Assembly (NCBI RefSeq): GCF_024159025.1
Contig: NZ_JAMYXC010000018.1
Coordinates: forward strand, 1-50,535
Length of the DNA: 50,535 bases
From: Limimaricola litoreus
GTDB lineage: Bacteria > Pseudomonadota > Alphaproteobacteria > Rhodobacterales > Rhodobacteraceae
Reading direction: 5' to 3'
Notes under the pieces: generated by a model
What the model was told of the DNA's origin: nothing
Database searches by the model: none
Seen by the model: the letters and a program-made list of their open reading frames with translations, nothing else
Made by a program: the position numbers and the translations under genes
Part shown: positions 27,368 through 34,919 of the stretch, piece by piece
Numbering within the stretch: the first letter of the stretch is position 1
Layout of the letters: every line of letters begins with the position of its first letter

Positions 27368-27763
27368 ATGGGCATTGATTTGAGAATTATCCCCGCCGAG
27401 CCTTCTTCCGAAGGCACCGTTCTGGTTGGCATCGAGGTCGGCGTCGACTTTCGAACCGACTGCTTGGGCTGCCTCGACGGAGCGGACATCGAAATCCTGA
27501 GGTGCGGCTGGAAAAGCGATCCCAGACGGCAGGATCCGAGTTTACGGCCGACGGGTTTCGACCTCTACTTCGTCCAGCGGCGCGACGTCTTCGGTACCGT
27601 AGATGACGAAATGGTACGTCGCCTTGCCGAAGAGGTGCGAGAGCAAGTTTTCTGGATCAACGACGCCGATGTCGAGATCAGCGAGGCTGCGATCGAGCTG
27701 CAGGAGTTTGTGGACGACATCGCGGCGGAGTGGCGTCATCAAAGGCGCTCGCACGCCGCCTGA
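27368..27763 (+). CDS. Hypothetical protein (131 aa)
   Basis: Small acidic protein, MGIDLRIIPAEPSSEGTVLVGIEVGVDF and so on, with GFDLYFVQRRDVFGTVDDEMVRRL in the middle. AGAGAGG lies 7 bp upstream. Family not recognised. It reads towards the minus-strand 27823 gene. Confidence 0.6.
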   Translation: MGIDLRIIPAEPSSEGTVLVGIEVGVDFRTDCLGCLDGADIEILRCGWKSDPRRQDPSLRPTGFDLYFVQRRDVFGTVDDEMVRRLAEEVREQVFWINDADVEISEAAIELQEFVDDIAAEWRHQRRSHAA

Positions 27764-27822
27764 TCGCGAGGCCTCCGTTCCCGCGATACAGCTCAGCGGT
27801 ACCGCGGGAACGACGCTGTCAC

Positions 27823-28473
27823 TCACGTCGGGTCGATCGCCTTGGGATACATCAGTTCCATGACCAGCTGCGGGTCGCGTCCATGCAGGGCGGCAAGCCG
27901 GTCGGACAGGCAGAATGCCCACCCCGCGGAGCGGATCCGGCCGGGTCGGCCGGTCACCATGCAGCGTCCCTCCGACGCGCTCTCGGCCCACTCCGCCAAC
28001 GGCTGAAGCTCTGCTCTAGCGGCCCCGTCGCAGCAGACATAAACACGCAGGGAGCCGAACTTTTCCTTGATGTCGTCGATGTAAATGACCTCGTCGATCG
28101 CGCCTGCCAGACGGCAGAGATGGTGTGTCAGCACCTCCCCGATCCACACCCAGCCTGTCGGGAGGCACGTGATGTCGTTGGCGCCATCGACGCCCGCCGC
28201 TTCAAGACGGCGTTCGAGCGCGGCCAGGATCCCGGGCACGTCGCGCACGGACGGAGCACCGAAGGGCAGGGGCGTAGCAGGTCGATGCCAGCTACGGTGC
28301 TCGCGCCACCCAGCGCCGAGCGTTTCGAGAAGCCTGATCTGAAGTTGCGAGTTGCGAGGCGCGCCGGGGCCGAACGCCAACTCGATACACGCGCCGCTCT
28401 CGGGGTGCTGTGCACTCCAGGTTTCGGTGGTCCGAATGTCGACTTCGGCCGGATTGAATGAGGTGTTTGACAA
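27823..28473 (-). CDS. Hypothetical protein with an EKFGSLRVY motif
   Basis: 216 residues. The C-terminal half contains IYIDDIKEKFGSLRVYVCCDG and later EGRCMVTGRPGRIRS. A KEKFGxLRxY segment followed by a Cys-containing turn and a TGxPG motif recurs in many short uncharacterised proteins of phages and mobile elements. That similarity is from memory and assigns no function. Possibly metal-binding. It stands alone on the minus strand. Confidence 0.6.
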   Translation of the reverse strand: MSNTSFNPAEVDIRTTETWSAQHPESGACIELAFGPGAPRNSQLQIRLLETLGAGWREHRSWHRPATPLPFGAPSVRDVPGILAALERRLEAAGVDGANDITCLPTGWVWIGEVLTHHLCRLAGAIDEVIYIDDIKEKFGSLRVYVCCDGAARAELQPLAEWAESASEGRCMVTGRPGRIRSAGWAFCLSDRLAALHGRDPQLVMELMYPKAIDPT

Positions 28474-28913
28474 TGGAGAGTGCCCTGATCTGCCAAGGTA
28501 GAGAAAGGCACGGGCAGGTCACACAGTTGGTATGATCCCAGCGTTTACCGTGCCGCGACGACGGTCATGAATTCGTAAGGTCGGCGCGGTATAAGGCAGG
28601 GGCATGGGGAACAGGGTACAAATCGTCATCGCAGCGTCAATCCGATAAGCTCCCAGCCGGCGCTTCGTGGAGGTCCTCAGGGAGATGAAGGACCCGCCAG
28701 ATCCTTGGCGGCCGTCGCTCCGACCGAGAGAACGGATGACATTGCTCCAGGCAAAGCGCGATCGGGGACTGATTGTGGGTATGTGTCCGCCACACACTCT
28801 TTCGGGGGGATATCGGCTCGATGATCGTACGCAACAGACGCAGGAATTTCAGCGCCGATAGGTGAAATTGGAGCCGGCACTCCGGCTCCAATCGGCGGCA
28901 TGGCCATAGCTGC
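28474..28913. other. Unassigned intergenic region
   Basis: About 440 bp. Several overlapping short frames on both strands, none with start signals or family resemblance. It could hold a decayed gene. Confidence 0.3.
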
Positions 28914-29240
28914 TCAGGAAGGTCGCAGAATAGTCAGTAGCTTCTTCAGATCGTCTCGCGTCGGTTGATGGCCGTTATCGATCATGCGCTCGAGCTCGAC
29001 CGCAGCGGTGCCCGCCTGCCACATTCCACCGCCTTCAACGATTTCCAGAACTTCGCCTCCGATGTCCTCGATGGCCTCGCCTTCCGAGAATTCCGGCTCG
29101 TCCTGTGACATGCTCTTGCGGGTCAGTTCGACGGCGTGCTCTTCATTTCGAGCCCAACCGCCCCAGCCGTAAAGACCTGCCTCGTAGTAGTTGTGTTCCC
29201 ATTCGATCAGAACGGAATAATAAGTCAGCTGTTCTTTCAT
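28914..29240 (-). CDS. Hypothetical protein (108 aa)
   Basis: Acidic protein, MKEQLTYYSVLIEWEHNYYEAGLYGWGGWARNEEHAVEL and so on, ending in a helical KKLLTIL segment. A strong GGAGG stands 5-6 bp upstream of the ATG, which makes it a credible gene. The aromatic N-terminal beta-strand pattern resembles small accessory proteins of plasmids, but no function can be assigned. Confidence 0.6.
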   Translation of the reverse strand: MKEQLTYYSVLIEWEHNYYEAGLYGWGGWARNEEHAVELTRKSMSQDEPEFSEGEAIEDIGGEVLEIVEGGGMWQAGTAAVELERMIDNGHQPTRDDLKKLLTILRPS

Positions 29241-29892
29241 AACGCCTCCGAATATAAGTCACGATATGCAGCTTAGAGGGGCGTGATTTCGGGAGGTTTA
29301 AAGAACTCCTATCCGCGAAGAGACGGGGCGGGACGAGGAGAGGGCCTTGAGGAGGCCGGCGATCCATGGCCCGGACAGGAGTTCATTAAGCTATGGCAGA
29401 TTGCCGTGCGCCTGCGTCCAATCCGGAGCAATGCCGTTGGGCGCCACGAGCTCACGCCAAGGCAGGGATCCCCGGCGAGCCATCAGGACGCTCGATTAGC
29501 ACCTACCTACATTACCGGGGTGACCTTACGAACCGGTCCCCACCGGGGTTGGCAGGGCTGGGCGGTAGACCACCTTGATCGTGACTTTGGCCGACAGAAA
29601 ATCGGCTCAAAGGCAAGAGTATTTCATCACTTCCATGAAGAAGGTCATCCTTCGGGCCTCTCACCATCCAGTACGCATACGTACAAACGCATCAGAGAGC
29701 CTCCCCGAGCGACTAGACAGGGCCTGAAAGGCGTTTTTCATAAATAATGAAGAAATCAAGACGTTGGTCTATTCGCAATAATATTATGTTGTCTGAACGC
29801 CATAGAGGGGTCACCCGGGGAGCCGTTGAGTTGATGCATGCGGACCTGCCCCCGATATTCCCCCCACGCAGTAATCAAAAAAGGGCAGTGAA
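29241..29892. other. Unassigned region upstream of the 29893 gene
   Basis: About 650 bp. A 154-codon GTG frame (29283-29747) has no ribosome binding site and a composition like noncoding sequence. AT-rich patches at 29740-29790 may be the promoter of the next gene. Confidence 0.3.
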
Positions 29893-30243
29893 ATGAACAT
29901 CCAATCCGCTGAGCGTCCTGTGGCTGAGCAGGCTGTGGCCACCAACCTGTCGGCACCTGCGCCGCATCGACCGACTTTGGAGGAGGGCTTCTCTCCGAAC
30001 GACCTCGGCCTCTCGGAATCCGAAGTGAACGCCGTGGTGGACGCGAACTGGTCCCACTGGTTCGATACCTCCGAGCTCGACCGCCATGTCGAATGGAATG
30101 TCGAAGACAGTCTGCAAGACGGGCTGGCAGAGAAGTGGAATATCGACGGTCCCGCGCTCGTGGAAAAGCTCAAGGCGTTGACCACCGAGCAACAGGACGC
30201 GCTGGTCGCGGAGATCAAGCGGAGGCGAGCCGCAGTGGCCTAA
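29893..30243 (+). CDS. Hypothetical protein (116 aa)
   Basis: Acidic protein with an unstructured N terminus (about 1-30) and helical C terminus (ALVEKLKALTTEQQDALVAEIKRRRAAVA in part). Codon use and a terminator-like hairpin 25 bp after the stop support it as a real gene. No family recognised. Confidence 0.6.
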   Translation: MNIQSAERPVAEQAVATNLSAPAPHRPTLEEGFSPNDLGLSESEVNAVVDANWSHWFDTSELDRHVEWNVEDSLQDGLAEKWNIDGPALVEKLKALTTEQQDALVAEIKRRRAAVA

Positions 30244-30267
30244 GCCAAGTCCTGCATCTGGTCGGTA

Positions 30268-30289
30268 AAGGCGCTGCTTGCAGCGCCTT
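30268..30289 (+). terminator. Hairpin terminator after the 29893 gene
   Basis: AAGGCGCTG, loop CTTG, CAGCGCCTT: a perfect 9-bp GC-rich stem with a 4-nt loop, followed by a short T-containing stretch. It is well placed to end transcription of the preceding gene. Confidence 0.65.
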
Positions 30290-30386
30290 CATCGTATCTC
30301 TTGGCTCGGACGGCCCGAAGGCTTCAGATAACATCGGTCCGGAACACCGCGTCTAACCCGGTCGCCATGTCCCGCCTTGTGCAGAG

Positions 30387-30893
30387 CTAATGATAGGCCG
30401 TGAGCGCATCGGGGGTCTCGGCGTTCAGCTCGTTGAGCGCCGCGAACTAGTTGTTCAGCATCTGGAACACCAGCCAGGCATCAAGCTCCGGGTCGTTCAC
30501 ATGGCCGGCCTGCGGCTTTCCGTCCCGGTAGTGCTTGACCAGATGGTGGTAGGGGTTCCGGGGAAAGGCGAGAGGGTTCAGCCAGAGCGTGTCGATCGGC
30601 GCCTGCATCAGTCGGGAGAGGCGGGGTCTCAGCGCGGCGAGATGGGGCAGGTCATGCTGCAGGATGTTGTGTCCGATCGGGTGGGCGACATTGTCGAGCG
30701 CGGTCTCGAGACAATCCAGCCCCGCTTGCAGCTGTTTCGCCGCGCAGCGGATGGCCGGCCGGTCGTCATGGCGCACAGCTGCGAAGGCGAAGACCTCCGC
30801 CGTCCTCGGATTGACCTCGAGATCGATCGAAAGGCACCGATCGAGCAGGGCAGGACGGCTAGGCAAACCCGATGACTGAGGCAGCTGGTTCAT
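30387..30893 (-). pseudogene. RecQ-associated exonuclease-domain remnant
   Basis: Reads LLDRCLSIDLEVNPRTAEVFAFAAVR (a DEDD exonuclease motif I, DLE), then PIGHNILQHDLPHLAAL (GHNILxHD, motif II) and HVNDPELDAWLVFQ (motif III region). This is the exonuclease domain found in front of some RecQ helicases. The frame meets TAG at 30447, resumes as FAALNELNAETPDALTAYH and stops again at about 30387. No helicase follows, so it is a degraded N-terminal fragment. Confidence 0.7.
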
Positions 30894-31748
30894 TCGGGAA
30901 CAGCGAATACAACTCCACGCCGCGCCACAATCGAAACATTTTGAGATCCCGAGCACCCTGGATCTGTCCATTGCAGAAAGGCGATGGCGCGAACGGTCGC
31001 CTGCTGCAGCGCGCATTGGCCGAGGGGAGGGCCACCAAGAGAGCAGGGCCAGGGGACCTGCACTACTGGTTAGCTGGGGAAGGAGCGTCGCCGGACTTGG
31101 ATGTGTCTGGGCAGGAGAAACGGCCTGGTCCCGAGGGAGTCGAGCCAGGCCAGCACTCGTTAAAGACTAGGAAGAGCATCAACGATAGACCAAAATCGTT
31201 GACGTATGGTCAGCCTCGCCGAGGCAAGAGGGTATGGGAAGCGCCATTCGCCTCACCAAGCGACAAAATCACTCAGGGCATGCCGTGTGATGGCAAGCGA
31301 TGACAGAGGAAGCATCCTGTAAACGGGTGCCTTTGGCGCGAGCGGGTTCGGAATTCAACCGGTGTCTCGGCTAGGTCAGCGGCGAGGACGGTTCTGACGT
31401 CCCAGGTCGGCATCGAGACAGCTATGGAGTGTCATCCGCGCCGGCAAGAGCTGACGACGGCCCATTGCCGGCGCGTCCGTCGGCTCCATGTTGTTTATCG
31501 GCTGGACGGGCTTACTCGCTCCTGCCGTGTCCAGCCGGGAGGACCGGAGCGTGGCAGCGCTTCGGTTCTCGCAAAGGGGGGGCGGGTGTTTGCCACGCAT
31601 CTTGCAGCAGCCCGCTCGGAGGAGCGCCTAAGCGCTGTGAGGCCGGGGACGTTCCAAGACATCGGCGCTGCCCGCGGGCTTTTCAGGGGGCCGGGGAGAG
31701 CGCCCTTGTCCGAGCGAGTAAGTAAGAGTGCGACGATGACCTTGCCAA
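30894..31748. other. Unassigned region, likely decayed sequence
   Basis: About 850 bp between two decayed genes. Several 60-140 codon frames exist on both strands, but they overlap each other, lack ribosome binding sites and show no family motif. I see no gene I can support. Confidence 0.35.
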
Positions 31749-32963
31749 TCAGGCAGCGGGTCGGGTCTGGGTCACTTCGGCCTCGGACGCGACCGCCGCG
31801 TGATGCTGCCTGATCCCTTCAAAAAGACCGTCCAGCATGACGGCGGCCGCATCGGGCTCCAAACCAAAGCCCGGCGCCATGTCCAGCACCTGCGTTACGC
31901 GTGCGGCCCCGTCTGGTACGCAAAGCGCCGTTGCCCGGTGGACACCGTGAGGTATGCAGTTCGGCAGTTTCAGACCCAACGCGGGCGTGAGTTCGACGGC
32001 TTGGCCGGTCCAGAACAGGGTGTGACTGCGGGCGGGAGCGGGGGCTCGGCCCAGAAGACTGTCGAAAGCCGCTCGGCGGAAAAGCTCGCGGCGGAGCGCC
32101 TCCGGTTCACGCGCCCATTCGGCTGCGGCGTCGAAGACATCGCCATGGCATACTTCGCGGCTCGGAGCCTTGATAAGATCGAGGAGGGTCTGCCCGCTTA
32201 CCATGGCCCGCGGGGCGCCGCTCTCCTCGCGATCGAAACGCCCTACGAGCAACACCAGCCGGTCCCCGAGGCGTCGCAGCTCAAAACGGGGAACGTCGAT
32301 GTGGCACAGCTGTGCGAGCCGGAGCCCCATGTATTCCGCCCGAAGGGCGTCATGCGGGTCACGGCTGTTGCCGAACTTCGCGATGCAAGACCGACCCTTG
32401 ATGTTCACAAGCACCTTGGGGGATGTCCCGCCAATTGCCACAGCATGAACGAGCGGTTCAGCCAGATCCCCCGGCAGGGAGAGCCCCTGTTCGGTGCGGC
32501 GGGCAGCTTCGGCCAAGGCTTCCAGTTCTACCCCGGGCGCGATCCGTGTCTCGAAGCTGGTTGCCGACGCTTGAAAGGACAAAGCGCCGATCCCGTCGGT
32601 GCCGGCAAGCAACCCGTAGGCGATGTCGCCGATTTCATCCGCGCCCGCATCAGCATCGTGCTGCCCGAGTTGCAAGGCACGCGTGACGCGCCGGCCCCAT
32701 GCGCCGGGCAGGGCGTCACGCAATGTCCCGGTGAGACCGGGGCCTGGAAGGGACCGCATCCCCTGCGCCAGGGGCAGGTCAGGGCCGAGCGCGATGGCAT
32801 TCGATCGCTCGAGGTAGTCCGACATGTAGCCGAAATCATGCCGACCATCCGTGCCACGGTGCAACCGTCCAGCAGGTACGGGCTGGGTCTCGCTTGGCAG
32901 CCAGACCCAGATGAAAGCCGAGGAGGCTTTGGACAACGCATGGATGCGCGTGGTGGTCACCAT
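31749..32963 (-). CDS. HipA-like kinase homologue lacking the catalytic motif
   Basis: 404 residues. HipA features are the N-terminal VWLPSETQPVPAGRL, then AIGGTSPKVLVNI (P-loop-like), SCIAKF (ATP-binding Lys) and LVLLVGRFDRE (HipA signature). HipA Ser/Thr kinases are persistence toxins that act with HipB. In relatives the catalytic segment reads GNTDDHARNHALFW. Here the aligned segment (305-318) is GRAPAPARSHTLFW, so the catalytic Asp and its neighbours are replaced without a frameshift. No hipB is seen upstream. It is probably an inactive homologue or a decaying gene. ATG 32963 is preferred to a TTG start 12 bp upstream. Confidence 0.75.
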   Translation of the reverse strand: MVTTTRIHALSKASSAFIWVWLPSETQPVPAGRLHRGTDGRHDFGYMSDYLERSNAIALGPDLPLAQGMRSLPGPGLTGTLRDALPGAWGRRVTRALQLGQHDADAGADEIGDIAYGLLAGTDGIGALSFQASATSFETRIAPGVELEALAEAARRTEQGLSLPGDLAEPLVHAVAIGGTSPKVLVNIKGRSCIAKFGNSRDPHDALRAEYMGLRLAQLCHIDVPRFELRRLGDRLVLLVGRFDREESGAPRAMVSGQTLLDLIKAPSREVCHGDVFDAAAEWAREPEALRRELFRRAAFDSLLGRAPAPARSHTLFWTGQAVELTPALGLKLPNCIPHGVHRATALCVPDGAARVTQVLDMAPGFGLEPDAAAVMLDGLFEGIRQHHAAVASEAEVTQTRPAA

Positions 32964-33396
32964 AGATCTTCGCAAACAGGCGCAGGGTACGGGTGGTTTC
33001 GGCTATACCCCTGTTCAGGCCGGACGGCGACACCCACGACCTTGGCGATACCAGAATGCCGGCGAGGCCCTTCGCGCGGGACTGCGGCTGCTGTAAGCCG
33101 AAGGTTGTCAAAGTCCTGCGCAGCAAGCCCAGCTCAGCGCTGGCCTCGAAGGGGCCCTAGCGGGCAAGCGCGCTCCCGGTTCGAAAGAGCTAGCTGTTTG
33201 CCGCGCTTTCGCGAAGGCTCGGCAACGGCATGCCAACGGAGGAAAGCCTGGCGGCTGACGCCATGCGCCGAACAGAGCCTGGTCGATACAGTGCTTTGCG
33301 TGCTGGAGACGTTCGGGCCGCGTCGGGCTGCTATATACGAGACCGAACTGCTCGACCGATGCGCCGCCCGGCGGACGGGCGAGCCGCCAGCCGTGA
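32964..33396. other. Region upstream of the HipA-like gene
   Basis: About 430 bp where a hipB antitoxin would be expected. Minus-strand frames were read and show no HipB-type helix-turn-helix. It is probably rearranged. Confidence 0.35.
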
Positions 33397-33564
33397 ATGC
33401 TCGAACCTTCTCGGTCGCAAAACGACATCGACCTGTGCTATGCGCGGCCGGGCGAGCATTCTCCGGTGTTCATCGACCTGCCGGACGAACTCGCCATCGT
33501 CGATATCCTGCACGCACGCAGTGACCCGCCGGCGCGCAACGCGGTGCTCAAGGCTCGGCTATGA
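33397..33564 (+). pseudogene. ParE/RelE-like toxin C-terminal remnant
   Basis: A 55-codon frame reads QNDIDLCYARPGEHSPVFIDL then PDELAIVDILHARSDP. The end, with a beta-strand IVDILHARSDP, resembles the C terminus of ParE/RelE plasmid-stabilisation toxins, where the typical ending is a similar strand with HxxRD. The N-terminal half is missing. The call rests on this short motif and is tentative. Confidence 0.4.
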
Positions 33565-33908
33565 ACGACAAGCGGCGCATGTCTACACAAGGCTAAGTTG
33601 AAAAATGACCCCTTTTGCTCCGCCGCTTACTTGCTGCCGCTCTGCGCAGAAAGGGGACTACGCAAAGTAGGATGGCAGCGACTGGGCAACCGACGCGACC
33701 GACCTTTAGCTGACGTTGGTTCGAAAGAGCCGTGCTGCGGTGCGGCACCGATCGGGCACATCAGGCAACGCTGAATACAAACACGGAGGCCGGATGCCTG
33801 ACAATCCGTTGCCTGAGGAAGGCTCAGACTCTCTCGTCGCTCTGGCAGCAGTATATTTGGTTGGCAGTTCGCACCCGTGAGTCTACCGTAAGCAACAACT
33901 GAGCAACC
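33565..33908. other. Upstream region of ietAS
   Basis: About 340 bp with no gene supported; presumably contains the promoter of the ATPase-protease pair. Short repeats were looked for and not found. Confidence 0.3.
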
Positions 33909-34916
33909 ATGTCCAACACAAAGCAGATCCTTTCCATGCTGCGCAGCCGCGCTGAAGGCGACGAGGACCAATTCCTCGCGATCGCCCTTCAAGTTGCGGC
34001 CGCCGAAGCGCGGCAGGGACGGCGAACCAATGCCGAGCTGCTGCGCGCTGCGGTCGAAGACGTGCGTCGGGGCGGTGGCGACAAACCCTCTGTGCGGGTA
34101 GCGCTCGCCCAGCCTCGCGGCGATCTCGAGGGTCTTCTAGACCTCCGCGAGCCGAACATTCGTCTGCCTCAGGTCGTGCTCGCCGACTCCGTTCGTGCGA
34201 GACTCGATGGCGTCGTTCTTCAGCAAAGCCGTCGCTCTTGGCTCCGCGAGGGCAACCGTGTGCCCTCCCGTCGCCTGCTCTTCGCCGGACCTCCAGGATC
34301 GGGCAAGACGATGACGGCGGAGGCGCTCGCAGGCGAGCTGCGCCTGCCCTTCCTCGTCGTCCGTCTCGAGGCCTTAATCACTCGCTTCATGGGCGAAACG
34401 TCAGCCAAGCTTCGGCTCGTGTTCGACGAGACGATTCGGCGTCGCGGCGTGTATCTCTTCGACGAGTTCGATGCCGTGGGCGGCAAGCGCGCCGCGACCA
34501 ACGATGTCGGCGAGATGCGACGCGTTCTGAATAGCTTTCTGCAGTTCATGGAAGAGCCCGCGTCTACCGACAGCATCATCCTCGCGGCGACGAACCATCC
34601 CGAACTCCTTGATCCCGCGCTGCAGCGCCGGTTCGACGATGTTCTCCTCTTCGAGATGCCATCGCCCGACGAGATTCGAGAGGTGATCCGCAACCATCTT
34701 CGGCCGATGAAGTATCCGAGGATATCTTGGGACCGGGTCGCGGAGGCCGGGCGCGGGCTTAGCCAGGCTGAACTCGCTCGGGCCGCCGATGAAGCGGCGA
34801 AAGCCGCCCTCCTCTCGGAGCGGGATACGATCCGCACAGACGACCTGCTCAAGCAGCTGGCAGCGCGGCATCAGATGCGCGACATCTTCAGGGGCGACCA
34901 AGAGGCGGCTCGCTGA
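33909..34916 (+). CDS. ietA: AAA+ ATPase of an IetAS-type system
   Basis: 335 residues. A central AAA module has Walker A GPPGSGKT (127-134), a pore-loop-like segment ITRFMGETSAKL (157-168), Walker B VYLFDEFDAVGG (Asp185, Glu186), sensor 1 ILAATNHPELLD and Arg fingers in LQRRFDDVL. The N-terminal domain binds a partner or target. It is followed after 3 bp by a subtilisin-like protease. The pair matches ietA-ietS, known from Agrobacterium plasmids as a stability/incompatibility module and reported as anti-phage defence. The name is given by architecture and order, not by alignment. Confidence 0.85.
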   Translation: MSNTKQILSMLRSRAEGDEDQFLAIALQVAAAEARQGRRTNAELLRAAVEDVRRGGGDKPSVRVALAQPRGDLEGLLDLREPNIRLPQVVLADSVRARLDGVVLQQSRRSWLREGNRVPSRRLLFAGPPGSGKTMTAEALAGELRLPFLVVRLEALITRFMGETSAKLRLVFDETIRRRGVYLFDEFDAVGGKRAATNDVGEMRRVLNSFLQFMEEPASTDSIILAATNHPELLDPALQRRFDDVLLFEMPSPDEIREVIRNHLRPMKYPRISWDRVAEAGRGLSQAELARAADEAAKAALLSERDTIRTDDLLKQLAARHQMRDIFRGDQEAAR

Positions 34917-34919
34917 TCT

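Noticed and set aside
29283-29747. 154-codon GTG frame
   Set aside because: No ribosome binding site, atypical composition and no motif.
32836-33126. Possible hipB antitoxin upstream of the HipA-like gene
   Set aside because: The minus-strand frame lacks a helix-turn-helix of the HipB/Xre type and overlaps the hipA start out of frame.
31800-33524. 574-codon open frame on the plus strand opposite the HipA-like gene
   Set aside because: The minus strand has recognisable HipA segments. The plus-strand translation is low in hydrophobic structure and is a mirror frame of GC-rich coding DNA.
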